Below are positions 1-10,134 of a DNA stretch of 64,000 bases, piece by piece. Under the pieces are notes generated by a model, which did not search any database, was not told the origin of the DNA, and saw only the letters and a list, made by a program, of their open reading frames with translations. Numbering within the stretch: position 1 is the first letter of the stretch; every line of letters begins with the position of its first letter. This stretch comes from Ostreococcus mediterraneus (lineage: Eukaryota; Chlorophyta; Mamiellophyceae; Mamiellales; Bathycoccaceae): NCBI GenBank assembly GCA_012295225.1, contig WMKK01000019.1, forward strand, positions 267,167-331,166. Reading direction: 5' to 3'. The position numbers were made by a program, and so were the translations under genes.

Positions 1-513
1 CTCCCTCAACGACATTCGATGCTCCTTCGTCTCATCCTCCGATGAACCCGTCTTGCGATCGCCACGTTCACCACCGACGCGACATGCATCAATCGTTCGA
101 CACATAAATTCTTGAATCGACGCGTCGCTCACCGGCGCACCGAGCTTTGTGAGCGCCGCGTTCATGTCCCGCGCCGTCACGTACCCTTTCCTGCCCTCAT
201 CTAAATCATCAAACCGCCTCTTTAAGGCGTTGTACGCGTACGATCCCGGATGGAGATCGTCAAAGGTCACTTCGATGGCGCTTCCCAAACGCGCTTCGCC
301 GTCTTTGGCTTTGGTCCCGAGCGTCAGCGACGCCAAGAGCGCCGATGACGATGGATTCCACAGCCCAGCAGCCTGATGGTTTTCGTCGGTGTGGCGCCGG
401 CGACGGCGCGCGGGCGCGCGTTGCGCGCTCCAAGCAGACCCGTTCGATGATGCGTGTGACCATGGATGCGAGTTCGCGCGCACGGGAGCGATGCGTGCGG
501 CGTTCGGGGACAT
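1..513 (-). CDS. EF-hand-containing protein, partial (C-terminus beyond window)
   Basis: The frame is open from an ATG at 513 to the window edge (171 codons, no stop), with an in-frame TGA shortly upstream of the ATG. The first ~65 residues are rich in Ser, Ala and Arg and could be an organelle presequence. Around residues 105-125 a segment reads FDDLDEGRKGYVTARDMNAA, which matches the loop and exiting helix of an EF hand (D-x-D-x-G-x-x-x positions with a hydrophobic, then E/D-like end), so it probably binds calcium. The following region is charged and has no further motif before the edge. The protein family beyond the EF hand is not recognised. The start is plausible but an upstream exon cannot be excluded. 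Confidence 0.7.
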   Translation of the reverse strand, partial: MSPNAARIAPVRANSHPWSHASSNGSAWSAQRAPARRRRRHTDENHQAAGLWNPSSSALLASLTLGTKAKDGEARLGSAIEVTFDDLHPGSYAYNALKRRFDDLDEGRKGYVTARDMNAALTKLGAPVSDASIQEFMCRTIDACRVGGERGDRKTGSSEDETKEHRMSLRE

Positions 514-802
514 GGAGTCGATGAATGGCGTTGACTGTCGACGCTGGCGGCGTCGTAACGGTTTTTTTCATGTGTGTAGCTCATACCATTAATTGGGTGT
601 GTGTATGTGTCGAGTGTCCGAAAGTGAAATTTATTCCTATATTACAGACGCGAAAGACGCCGGCGTCAATGTCGACGACCGGGGCGACGCGTCTGGGCTA
701 GGCTATGTGTGAATAATTTCATCGCACGCGCATGCGTTATCTTGATCATATGCGCGCTGAGATGTGCGCGCGTGATGCATTCGTGCCGCGCGCGACTGGA
801 AT

Positions 803-2050
803 TTACGTCAGCTTGGGCGGCGCCGGGCGGAATCCGCCGCATCGAGGCGACACGTTCTCTTGCAACGTCTCTCCGGTTGGTAACGAACCCTGGAGCTCGC
901 CTAGCGATGGCACCGAATCAACGCTTGGCTCCGGGGGCGTGAACGCGTTTCCTAACGCCGCTGGATCGCGCTTGATGAATGAGTAACGGAACCGGTTGAA
1001 ATCTTCCGCGTACGCGTCGTTGAACGCGTTCAACACCTCGGGAGCAAACTTATCCCAGCACGACATTAAATCTGGCTTGGCCACGCGTTCGTTCCATTCA
1101 TTCACCTTGTCATCAAATGATACCGTCGGGTCGTACTGTTGGCGCATGAATTTCAAAATATTTGGTTGCGCACCGCCGCGCACCGGGTCGTCGCACATCC
1201 CCTCGTGCTGGCTAAAACATCCTTCAAGCTTGAATACATGATCGGCGCTCGCCGTCATGACGACTTGCGGAATCCAGTGCGATCCAACGCCGAGACCTCC
1301 TTGCGTTTGCGCGTCACACGCCGCCATGGTGTCGACATTAAACCCACCTTGACGATAACACCCGTACAACGCGTTCGTCGTCAACCCCCACATGTGGTTC
1401 TTTACGTACTCCTGAAACACCTCGCAGTTATGCACGCTATACCCCGGATTGAGCGAATGAAACAATTCTTTATTCCCCCAATTCGTTTGCCATAAAAACT
1501 CCGATACCGCGCGCTTGTAAGGGTTCCGAACGATGGCCCACGAATTCTCCACGCGCGTCGCCGGAGGCGTGTGCCACGATTCCAATCCTTTAAAGTTTTC
1601 CCTAAGCTCATACGGGCGTTTCGGGTTGCAGCACCCGACATTGATGCCAATCTTCCCGAGCACATCCTCGACCGTGGTGCCACCGCTCTTGGGAATGTGT
1701 ATAAACGTCGGTACGTTGACGCCTTCGACTGGACGCTCCGTCTCGGGCGCGAGCCCGAGCGCCATCGCCGCCGCCGCCGCGTCCGTCACCGCCGCGTCCG
1801 CGCCACCGAACGCGCGCGACGCAATCTCGCGCACGCGTGCACCGCGTGCACCGTCGGTAGACGCCGCGGCGGCGACGCACAGCGCGCCAAGGGCGCACCA
1901 TGCGACCGCGCTGAGGGTGTTACGCGTACGCGGCGCGGCGTCGTCGCGCGACCGCACGTCATCGTCATCGCGCGCGCTCGACGCGCGCTCGACGTCGGAC
2001 GTCGATGCGTTCGGTGCGTTGAGTAAACCGTCGCGTTCGGACGCGCGCAT
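803..2050 (-). CDS. Sulfotransferase, type II membrane protein (Golgi-type)
   Basis: 415 residues from the ATG at 2050; the open frame extends upstream only through a GTG. A short charged cytosolic tail is followed by one hydrophobic segment at about residues 44-64, then a lumenal domain, which is the topology of Golgi sulfotransferases. The 5'-phosphosulfate loop is seen at about 115-126 (PTFIHIPKSGGTTV) and the 3'-phosphate motif downstream as RNPYKRAVS, so PAPS binding is expected. The family (Sulfotransfer_2 and relatives) sulfates glycans or other acceptors; the substrate cannot be told from sequence. Single exon. Confidence 0.85.
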   Translation of the reverse strand: MRASERDGLLNAPNASTSDVERASSARDDDDVRSRDDAAPRTRNTLSAVAWCALGALCVAAAASTDGARGARVREIASRAFGGADAAVTDAAAAAMALGLAPETERPVEGVNVPTFIHIPKSGGTTVEDVLGKIGINVGCCNPKRPYELRENFKGLESWHTPPATRVENSWAIVRNPYKRAVSEFLWQTNWGNKELFHSLNPGYSVHNCEVFQEYVKNHMWGLTTNALYGCYRQGGFNVDTMAACDAQTQGGLGVGSHWIPQVVMTASADHVFKLEGCFSQHEGMCDDPVRGGAQPNILKFMRQQYDPTVSFDDKVNEWNERVAKPDLMSCWDKFAPEVLNAFNDAYAEDFNRFRYSFIKRDPAALGNAFTPPEPSVDSVPSLGELQGSLPTGETLQENVSPRCGGFRPAPPKLT

Positions 2051-2276
2051 GGCGGGCGGCGACGACGGGCGACGGAGAATGGCGCGCGATCGCACCAACA
2101 CCTTTTTTTTGAGGAAATTTTTGACTTTGCGTATTCGGGTATTCGATGCTTTGATGACGCGAACGAATGATTCGATACGGGTTGCGTATGTGGAACAATT
2201 CGATACTAATCACATCACTATTGGAAACTATGCGTCGATCGACGTCGCGCGCAAACGACTAGGAACTGGCTATGGG

Positions 2277-2894
2277 CTACGCGCGTCGGCGCGGCGGTCG
2301 AGGCGTGGACGTTTCGCCCGGCGACTCGAGTTTCGCCTTGACATCCTCAACATTCGCCATCCAAGCCTCCTCTTCGCTGGCTTGAATCTTTTCTAATACT
2401 GATTGGGTGTCATTTCCATCCCCTGGGGCGGTTAACACGCGATCGGCGTCGTCTAAAGGCGCGCCGGATTTGGCGGCGCGCGCGAACCTCTCGCGTTCTT
2501 GGTCCCGCTCGCTCTTGACCACTTCCAACGCTTCTCGCTCATTCAGCTTGCGCTCGCGCATCACCTCGAGCTGGCGCAGCGCGAATGAACGCACGTAGTG
2601 TGTTTTTGCCCCAGTTCGAGCGTCGATGGCATCGAACGCCGCCGTGGGTTCGCGCGCGTAGTAGGCGCGAATCAACGGGTCTTCTTCAAAGACGATCTCT
2701 TTCGGCTTTCTCGCGCGCATAGGCGCCGGACTCGGGCCGACGTGCGACGCCGCGGCGTACCAACTCGGCGGTTCAATAATTCCGGCGCGTACGAGCGTGT
2801 GCGCGAGCGACGTGCTCGTGTCTGCGCTCGACCGAGGACGTCGAAAGTGCTCAATGGTGAGCTTGGCGAGCTGCGCCGGAGGTTTACGGCTCAT
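2277..2894 (-). CDS. Mitochondrial small-subunit ribosomal protein mS23-like
   Basis: 205 residues. The central part has the order seen in plant mS23: an acidic segment followed by DPLIRAYYAREP, then a conserved helix SFALRQLEVM and a long charged helix (EREALEVVKSERDQERERF), and a later I-x-A-E/S-E-E-E helix near the C-terminus. This pattern fits the plant mitochondrial mS23 family in recollection; no alignment was run. The N-terminus is basic and Ser/Thr-rich, suitable for mitochondrial import. It lies divergent to nothing obvious and shares the strand of its neighbours. Alternative: an uncharacterised coiled-coil protein. Confidence 0.65.
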   Translation of the reverse strand: MSRKPPAQLAKLTIEHFRRPRSSADTSTSLAHTLVRAGIIEPPSWYAAASHVGPSPAPMRARKPKEIVFEEDPLIRAYYAREPTAAFDAIDARTGAKTHYVRSFALRQLEVMRERKLNEREALEVVKSERDQERERFARAAKSGAPLDDADRVLTAPGDGNDTQSVLEKIQASEEEAWMANVEDVKAKLESPGETSTPRPPRRRA

Positions 2895-3057
2895 GTCGTT
2901 TCTGTCGTCGTCGAGCGCGGGGTTGGGTGTAGGACGCGCGCGAGAGGTGCGGCGAGATGTGTGGTGTGTGGTGTGTGCGCGCTACAACGCGTGACGGATG
3001 TCCGAGCGTGGGCTACAGTGACGCTACGAAGACATTTCGGCGAGGCGAAAACCCCGC

Positions 3058-4317
3058 TCAGACGTTGGGCGCGCACGCGTACGCGTGGAATCCATCGCCG
3101 TCATCGTCGTCATCGACGATGATATTCACCGGTTCTTGATTTTCGACGAAAACCACCGCACCTGGCCTCACGGGCGTGCCGTTGAACGTGGCGGAACCGC
3201 GCGAGATGAGCCAAATGGATGGACCGACGCGCGCCGGGACGCCGAGCGCGGCGCCAGGAGCGCACGACACGACGTCGAGCGCGAATTCATCGAACGGTGG
3301 TACGTAACGCTTCGTGCACGCATCGATGACGTCACCGGCTAAAATAGTTGGAGCACCGAGCTCGTACGTGAGCATGTCGCACAGAACGTCGACGTCGCGG
3401 AATTTAGGGGTTAAACCGGCGCGCACGACGTTGTCGCTCGTCGCCATGACTTCGACGCATTCGCCAAAGAGATACGCATGTGGCTCGTTCGCCGCCATGT
3501 AGATTCCCTCACCAGGGCGTAAGTTAATGTGGTTGAGTATGAACGCACATAACGCGCCGACGTCGTCGGGGTATTGTTCAATCAATCGCACGTAAACGGC
3601 TTCGGCGTCGTCGAGCGATGTCGGCTCGGCGCTCTTCAGCCGCGTCGCGAGAGCGCGCGTGGCGTCACGTACCACATCGTCGTTCGCCGTCATGATGGCG
3701 CGAAAGACATCCTTAAACGCCTGCCTGATTCGCTCTGTATCACTCTTCGCGTCGTCGCTCACGCAATCTATGAAAGCTTGACACCGTTCGTCGCCGACGA
3801 CGCTCGCGAGCTCTGGCGTCCTCTGCAGTCGTTCCGCGAGCGTTTTCGCGTGCACAAACCCACTCAACGCCTCAAAATCGCCAATCGCCACCGCCATTTC
3901 GGGCTTGTGATTACTATCTTTGTATGCGCCAGGATTCTGCGCGTGAAGGCGCGCGGCCAGGGCTTTATCCGGGTGCGCTTGGATGCTCAACGCGCCTCGA
4001 ACGCTCAGCACCTTCATCAAGAATGGCACATCCTTTCCAAACTTTTCCACGCACTCCGCGCCGAGCGCGCGCTCGGCGTTGGATTGGACGTAAGATAGAA
4101 GCGTCTGCGACTGTGCGTCGTCGTCCGGCGCGATGTGGGACATTCCAGACGGGTGTGTGCCCGCCCAAAGTTCCGCAAACGGAACCGAGTCAGCGTCATC
4201 AGTCGCGCTCAAACCGTCTCCGTGTCGCGCAGCGTTCGCGCGCGCGAGGTCTCGCACGCTCGATGACCCGAGCGCGCCCCATGCGTAGTTTTGATGCGTG
4301 ACTTTAAGCTCGCGCAT
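3058..4317 (-). CDS. MPI: Mannose-6-phosphate isomerase, type I
   Basis: 419 residues from the ATG at 4317 (a GTG-initiated extension to 4338 was not used). It interconverts fructose-6-phosphate and mannose-6-phosphate, feeding GDP-mannose and, in green lineages, ascorbate and glycan synthesis. The cupin metal site and active-site motifs are visible: QAHPDK at about residue 116, HKPEM at about 143, and the conserved GECVEVMATSDN with downstream RAGLTPK. Length is normal for eukaryotic type I enzymes. It is a cytosolic enzyme in the family and no presequence is seen. Confidence 0.95.
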   Translation of the reverse strand: MRELKVTHQNYAWGALGSSSVRDLARANAARHGDGLSATDDADSVPFAELWAGTHPSGMSHIAPDDDAQSQTLLSYVQSNAERALGAECVEKFGKDVPFLMKVLSVRGALSIQAHPDKALAARLHAQNPGAYKDSNHKPEMAVAIGDFEALSGFVHAKTLAERLQRTPELASVVGDERCQAFIDCVSDDAKSDTERIRQAFKDVFRAIMTANDDVVRDATRALATRLKSAEPTSLDDAEAVYVRLIEQYPDDVGALCAFILNHINLRPGEGIYMAANEPHAYLFGECVEVMATSDNVVRAGLTPKFRDVDVLCDMLTYELGAPTILAGDVIDACTKRYVPPFDEFALDVVSCAPGAALGVPARVGPSIWLISRGSATFNGTPVRPGAVVFVENQEPVNIIVDDDDDGDGFHAYACAPNV

Positions 4318-4447
4318 CGCGCGGTGACGGACTGACACGCGGTGGACAGTGAAGCGCAGCGCGGGCTCACCATGTGACTTTGTGAACTTTTAACTTTTGT
4401 ACAACTTTTGTACTGATATTACAACGGCGATGTCGATCGTCTATGGT

Positions 4448-6277
4448 TTATGCGCGATCTTTGATGACTTTGGACGAGGCGTCAGCGTCGATGGCAATGT
4501 TGGCGGGTAATCCTAGGATGAGCCGACACGCGGCTTCGCCTTCGACGCGCGCGGCGGCGATGGTTTCCACATCCACGCACAAGCTCGACATGGACTTCGA
4601 CGCGGGCCCATTAGGGGCAACGGTGGTGATCTTGATTGGTGCGAAAGCACTCGGTGCGCGAGCTGGGGTGAGGACGTCTTTGGCGCGCCAACCGTGCCGG
4701 CGATTGAGAGTTTCGGCGAGCGCGTCGTGCACGTCCCAAATGTCTGACATGTATTCCGGGGCAAAGAGCAAGTTTCGTATGGCACGGTAGAGCGCCGACG
4801 ACGCTGGTTTAGGCTTCTTTGACGACATTAATCGTATTCCTCCGTTAGCACGACGTGCTGATACGTTGTCAATGTCAAATTCGCCGCTGTCGTCGACAGA
4901 GCCGAGCGCGTCGTCCATCGATTGCGAGACGTCGACGCTCGCGGACGAAGACATCACGTCGTCGCCGTCTTTCGGCTCAAGATGCGGAGACGTCAGCATG
5001 ACGAGCATGTGCGTGCATCCATCGCATGCGGCGGCGTGTACGGGCACGGGCTCGAGAACGGCGGCGTCCACGAGCCTATGGCCTCGATGCGACACGGGCG
5101 CGGCTCCCGCGAGCGCCGGTACCCGCGCGCTCGCCCTCAAGCACATTTTCAAGTCCCCCACATCCTTAAAGTCTTCGAGAATCACAGTTGACAACGTGTC
5201 GAGCGACGTGGCGACGACTTTTAACGGCACTTTACTCTCAATAACCTTGCGCCAGTTCAACGGACGTCCCGTGAGACCACCCATGACGTGGTCGAGCAAA
5301 TGATTCACATTCATAGCCGGTGACACCGAATAGTTTCCACTCCCATCGTCGCTCACATCTTCACTCGACTCTGCGAGTGTGCCAACGTCGGAAATTGTCG
5401 CACTCTCCGCCGATGACGCTCGGCGTTTCACGCGCGCCACGCCTCGACGAATAAAATTCAAGTGCGCATCCTTTATCACCGTCATCCGACGTCGCACGTG
5501 GCGCTTAATATCCAAGAACGCCCCGTCACACAAATCATCTTCGTATGTTTTAATTCCTTCTGGTTGCTGCGCCAAATAGTACGTCAAGTTCATCGCCCCA
5601 GCCGACGAGCCGTAGCACGCGTCGAACGCGTCGTAGTATCCCTCCTCGAGCAAACACCCAATCGCTCCGGCGCTAATAACCCCTCGCATGCCCCCACCTT
5701 CGACGACAAGGCCAATCTTTAACCCATCGTCGCGTTTACCTGGCTTTGATCCACTCGCGCGACGTCGTTTCAGCGCCTCGACGACGTCCACGTCCGCCAC
5801 CGTTCGAGCGCCGACGGTTTCGTCGTGCGTCCGCGCGAGCGGCCACGGGTGCACTGCGCGCACGCCATTCGCACGAATGCCGCCGTTTCTACTCGAGCCG
5901 CCACCACCGCGGCGAACCGCACACGCGAGCGGTTTAAAATTCAACCCATCCTTGGCGCTCTTACCGCTCTTACCGTTGACGCCGCGCTTTGACGTCTGCA
6001 ACGGTTTCGCGGCTCTCAACGTCTCTAGCGCCGCTGACGACGTCATCACCGACGTCGCATCGCCAGCACCGCGCGCGTTCGATGACAACGCATTCGATAC
6101 AATGGCGTTCGCGCGCGAACGCCGCGCTGGCGCGCGATTCGCATCGCACACGACTGTCCCGGGACGCCGCGCGCTCAACCGACTTTCTGCGTCGCGGTTC
6201 AAACGCGCTCCGCGCGCGCGGAGCGTCGACGCATCGCCCATCGCCGCGGTCGCGCGCGACGACGACGCCATGTGCAT
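4448..6277 (-). CDS. Patatin-like phospholipase, probably plastid-targeted
   Basis: 609 residues from the ATG at 6277 (another ATG at 6271). The catalytic domain begins near residue 190 with the oxyanion-hole motif VVEGGGMRG, followed by the nucleophile elbow GSSAG. The second member of the Ser-Asp dyad is probably the Asp in LVDAAVLEPVP, where the usual D-G-G/A is D-A-A. The first ~190 residues are Ala/Arg/Ser-rich and low in acidic residues, resembling a long plastid presequence plus linker. Family members hydrolyse acyl esters of membrane or storage lipids; the substrate is unknown here. The C-terminal third contains an acidic, Ser-rich insertion. Confidence 0.85.
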   Translation of the reverse strand: MHMASSSRATAAMGDASTLRARGARLNRDAESRLSARRPGTVVCDANRAPARRSRANAIVSNALSSNARGAGDATSVMTSSAALETLRAAKPLQTSKRGVNGKSGKSAKDGLNFKPLACAVRRGGGGSSRNGGIRANGVRAVHPWPLARTHDETVGARTVADVDVVEALKRRRASGSKPGKRDDGLKIGLVVEGGGMRGVISAGAIGCLLEEGYYDAFDACYGSSAGAMNLTYYLAQQPEGIKTYEDDLCDGAFLDIKRHVRRRMTVIKDAHLNFIRRGVARVKRRASSAESATISDVGTLAESSEDVSDDGSGNYSVSPAMNVNHLLDHVMGGLTGRPLNWRKVIESKVPLKVVATSLDTLSTVILEDFKDVGDLKMCLRASARVPALAGAAPVSHRGHRLVDAAVLEPVPVHAAACDGCTHMLVMLTSPHLEPKDGDDVMSSSASVDVSQSMDDALGSVDDSGEFDIDNVSARRANGGIRLMSSKKPKPASSALYRAIRNLLFAPEYMSDIWDVHDALAETLNRRHGWRAKDVLTPARAPSAFAPIKITTVAPNGPASKSMSSLCVDVETIAAARVEGEAACRLILGLPANIAIDADASSKVIKDRA

Positions 6278-6629
6278 GAGTCTGCCAGGTGCGCGCCGAG
6301 CGACGACGAGATGGGCGCCGAGCCGCGGCGGCGTGTGTCGTCGTAGAGTCAACCGACGGTGGACCTGTGCTGACTGAGAGAGACCAAAGCGGAGGTGCGG
6401 CGCGGTGAGATGGAATGCACCGCGCCGCGATCAGTGTTTACTCATTTATGTGTATAATAAAAGAAATGTATAGTTCTATTGTTTTGCATACGTCGGAGCG
6501 AGCGAGAGCGGGAGGTGCTTGGACGACGGTCGCGAAGCCACGACGAGCGCGCGCGAGAGCGAGCCCGTGGACGCCGCGCGCCGTCAGCCATTGGAAATGA
6601 ATCATATGGATGCTGGGCGCGCGATATGC

Positions 6630-7800
6630 TTACGCGACAACCACCTTTTGGCTCTTCTTCGCCTTGCTGGCACCACCGTCGGACTTGCCGACAATCTTCG
6701 TGCCAGTCACCTTGCACAAGCTGCCCTTCTTCCCCGGAACGTTACCCTTGACGATGATGCAGTCATCCTCGACGCGCATCACGGTTAACCCCTTAACCGT
6801 GGTCATGTCGTTACCCATGTGCCCGTGCATGCGCTTACCGGGGTAAATTCTACCTGGTGTCGTACCAGCACCAATCGAACCGTGCTGACGGTGAGATTTG
6901 GAACCGTGCGTCATCAAACCGCGAGAAAATCCATAGCGCTTGACGGCGCCTTGGAAACCCTTGCCAATCGTCGCGCCGCGGACGTCCACCTTATCGCCAG
7001 CCTTGAACATTTCCGTCGGCACGAGACGCGCACCAACTTCATGCTCAGGAGCAGAACCTAAACGGAACTCCTCGAGATGACGCATCGGCGGCGTACCAGC
7101 CTTTTTGCAGTGCCCGGCTTCCGGCTTGGTGAGTTTATCCTCGCGCACGACGTCGTAGCCGACTTGCACGGCGTTGTACCCATCCGTCGCCTCCGTCTTC
7201 ACCTACGCGATGCAAAAACACGCGAAAACACACAACGTCAGTCATCACACTCACGCATTTCACCACTCACATCATCAATCGCACGCGCGATAGCCGAACG
7301 CCTCCGCGCGTAAACCCCAAACCGACGCGCGGCTTCAGGTCTTTAGGGTTATCACACCCTCACCCACGCCATCGACGTTGGCCTCGCCCACGCGCGCGCG
7401 CCTCGCCCATCGACGCCGCACGCGGTGCGCGTGCGTCAAAAATAATTGTATCCACACGTATGCGCCGCAAACGTCACCCGTGAGGCGTCGCGCGCGTCAC
7501 AGCGCACACACAATCACATCAAAAATCGCCATCCGAATCGCATCGCATCGCACGCACCATGGTCACAAAGTTCCCTTCGCGAATACCGATCACCGTCACC
7601 GGCACGCACAACCCATCGTCGGTGAACATCTGTGTCATGCCCGCCTTACTTCCAAAGCACCCCACGCCGCTGTCTAAGCGCGCGTGCGTGCGCACGGGCG
7701 TGGTGCGCGCGTGCGCCGGCGCGCGGCGCGCAGCCGTGGTCTTGGGCATCGTCGGCGCGAACGCCGATGCGGTCAAGCTCGTCGTCGTGCAGGCGAACAT
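6630..7800 (-). CDS. RPL3: Plastid ribosomal protein L3 (bacterial type), two exons
   Basis: Exon 1 is 7800-7558 and exon 2 is 7202-6630, joining in phase 0 to give 271 residues. The intron (7203-7557) has donor GTGCGTG, a CTGAC branch point about 40 nt before the acceptor and acceptor CGTAG. Exon 1 encodes a ~42-residue Ala/Thr/Arg-rich transit peptide and the L3 start (GSKAGMTQMFTDDG, like bacterial LVGKKVGMT-type starts). The junction VTM/VKTEATDGYNAVQVG restores the bacterial L3 beta strand. Exon 2 holds the hallmark SHRQHGSIGAGTTPGRIYPG segment and GHMGND. It acts in the chloroplast large subunit. The upstream region carries two telo-box-like motifs and it faces beta-amylase head-to-head. 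Confidence 0.93.
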
Positions 7801-7930
7801 GGTGACTCTGAGACGGAAGATAAAGTGGTCCGTTCGTTCGTGCGGCGCCGACGATGGACGTGCGGTCGCGCGACGTCGAATGCCGCTACGGGCGATCGAC
7901 GTCGATGCGGCGGCAGGCCCCTTTTTTTCT

Positions 7931-7963
7931 AAACCCTAACGTTTTATCGCTACTAAACCCTAG
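7931..7963. promoter_or_regulatory. Two telo-box-like motifs upstream of plastid L3
   Basis: AAACCCTAA at 7931-7939 and AAACCCTAG at 7955-7963 lie about 130-165 nt upstream of the L3 start. Telo boxes are known plant promoter elements of translation-related genes. A related TTTAGGGTT lies inside the L3 intron (about 7342-7350). Function here is inferred. The rest of the 7801-8366 gap between L3 and beta-amylase shows no gene; it is a shared divergent promoter region with AT-rich sequence near 7975-8020. Confidence 0.5.
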
Positions 7964-8366
7964 AAGTCATAAGTACTCTATATAGATATACATATAGATT
8001 GACTATGTATATGTATAATCCCTTTGGACTCGAGTGAATGATTTTCCATCCATTTGGACGCACGTATATCGTATTGCATGTATACACAGCGCCATGTATT
8101 TCCCCAATGTGTTCCGCGCCACCGCCAGCGTCACGCGCGCGTCACTCGACACTGTTCCGCGCGCGCATTCGCCGTCGCCATCGCCGCATCGCCGCACGCC
8201 GCGCCGCGCGCGCGTCACTCGACGCGTTTTTCATCGATCGCGCGCGCGAGGCACGCGCGCAGGCGGCCTCAGCGCGCGCAGGCGGGCGTGGATGTGCGAT
8301 TGATTAGTGTCGGTTATTGTCCCAGCCTGGATTTGGATTTGTTTCGTTTCGTTCGCTGCGCACGCG

Positions 8367-10046
8367 ATGGCGGTCGCGAACAAAGACGCGCGGGCGCGCA
8401 CGGGACGTGATATGGAGTGTTCTATGCCGACGCACGCGGCGGATGTGACGTCGACGTCGATGGTGACGGGCAGGAGGGGTGATGTGTTTGCGATGCTGCC
8501 GCTGGCGAGCGCGAGCGCGAACGCGGCGTCGGATGCGAAAAATCTATCAATGGCGCTCGATCGACTGAAACTCGCGCGCGTGCGAGGGGTGATGATTGAT
8601 GTATGGTGGGGCGTGGTTGAACGCGCGGCGCCGAGGTCGTACGCGTGGGATGGGTACGTGGAATTGATTGGAATGTGTCGCGCGCGCGGGCTCGAGGCGC
8701 ACTGCGTGCTGAGCTTTCACGCGTGCGGTTCGAGCGTGGGCGATGGGGGGTGTGCGATCCCGCTTCCGCCCTGGGCCGCGGCGGCGAATGGTGATGATTA
8801 CTTCACCGACGCCAGAGGGGGGCAAAGTCGAGAATACTTGTCGCTATGGAGCGATGAGACGCGCGCGCGATGTCGAGGCGACAGGAGCCCGAGCGAGTGC
8901 TACGGGGAATTCGCCGAACGGTTTGCCGAACGTTTCGCGGACGATATTCGCGACGGTGTCATCACGCAAGTCATTGTTGGTTTAGGTCCGTGTGGAGAGC
9001 TGAGGTACCCGTCGTATTGCGCGAGACGGCGATGGGGGTTTCCGGGGGCGGGGGCGTTGCAATGCTACGACGAGCGCGCGCGCGCGGCGTGGGCGATGGA
9101 TGCCGCATCGCGTGGGGGTGTTCCGGAGTGGGGGCGCGCCCCGCCCAATGATGGAGCGCGATATAATGCAGACCCCGATGGGCGCGCGTTGGATGTCGTG
9201 GTGCTAGATTGCGGCGGCAGCGGCGGCGGCGAGCGACGCGGAGCGTCAGAATCAGAATCAGACGATGACGGCGGCGAGCAAAGTCCCGAGCGCAAACAGC
9301 GTCGGCTCGCGATGTCGCGTTCGGCCTCGAGCGCGTCCAATAGTCTCGCTGACTTACGCGTGTCCTCGGCGCTATCGATATCATCGCTTCTAGAGAATTC
9401 ACGACGACACGATGACAACGAAGACGAAGACGAAGACGCATTTTTTCGAGAGGCATACGCGACGGCGCGCGGGAAACATTTCTTATCGTGGTACGCCCGC
9501 GAGCTCACCGCGCACGCCGACCGCGTGCTCGAACGCGTCTGTGATGCATTCCATCGCGCCGGCGTTGATCCTGAGATTGGCATCAAATGCCCAGGCGTAC
9601 ATTGGTGGGTCAAACATCCCAGCCGCGCCGCCGAATGCGCCGCCGGGTACTACGGCGCCGACGGCGAGAGCGCGTACGCCGAAATCGTTCGCACGTGCGC
9701 GAAATTCAACGCATCGCTCACATTCACGTGCGTCGAGATGCGAGATATTGAACATGACGCGGCGCACATGTGCTCGCCCGAAACGCTTCTCGCGCAAGTC
9801 TTACGCGACTGCGCGACGCACGGCGTGCGAGTGCACGGCGAAAACGCGCTGTTTCGTTTAGACGACGACGCGTACTCGCAAATTTTACGCGCATACGGCA
9901 AAATAAATACTGGCGACGACGACAACGGTGCGAACACCAATATGGGTGCGTTGTCGTCGTTTACGTTTTTGCGTTCATGCGACGCGTTGTTCGAAGAGGA
10001 GAATTTCGCGAGATTTACGGATTTCATCCGACGCATGTCGGCGTGA
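8367..10046 (+). CDS. Beta-amylase (glycoside hydrolase family 14)
   Basis: 559 residues from the ATG at 8367; the longer frame begins at a GTG (8307). It releases maltose from starch chain ends. Both catalytic glutamates are seen, in GPCGELRYPSY (general acid) and TCVEMRD (general base), as are the substrate-loop residues in HACGSSVGDGG. The start GDVFAMLPLAS corresponds to the family's VYVMLPL strand. Compared with plant enzymes there is a low-complexity Ser/Asp/Glu/Arg-rich insertion of roughly 100 residues at about 290-385. A transit peptide is not obvious in the trimmed protein, so location (cytosol or plastid) is uncertain. The C-terminus keeps the HGENALFR motif. Confidence 0.95.
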   Translation: MAVANKDARARTGRDMECSMPTHAADVTSTSMVTGRRGDVFAMLPLASASANAASDAKNLSMALDRLKLARVRGVMIDVWWGVVERAAPRSYAWDGYVELIGMCRARGLEAHCVLSFHACGSSVGDGGCAIPLPPWAAAANGDDYFTDARGGQSREYLSLWSDETRARCRGDRSPSECYGEFAERFAERFADDIRDGVITQVIVGLGPCGELRYPSYCARRRWGFPGAGALQCYDERARAAWAMDAASRGGVPEWGRAPPNDGARYNADPDGRALDVVVLDCGGSGGGERRGASESESDDDGGEQSPERKQRRLAMSRSASSASNSLADLRVSSALSISSLLENSRRHDDNEDEDEDAFFREAYATARGKHFLSWYARELTAHADRVLERVCDAFHRAGVDPEIGIKCPGVHWWVKHPSRAAECAAGYYGADGESAYAEIVRTCAKFNASLTFTCVEMRDIEHDAAHMCSPETLLAQVLRDCATHGVRVHGENALFRLDDDAYSQILRAYGKINTGDDDNGANTNMGALSSFTFLRSCDALFEEENFARFTDFIRRMSA

Positions 10047-10134
10047 GCGAATCGCGCGTGTGTACTTCATAATCGTGTACTTTATTCGTGTATGCTAATA
10101 AGTCAATATATATACTGTGTGTATGCTATGTCTA

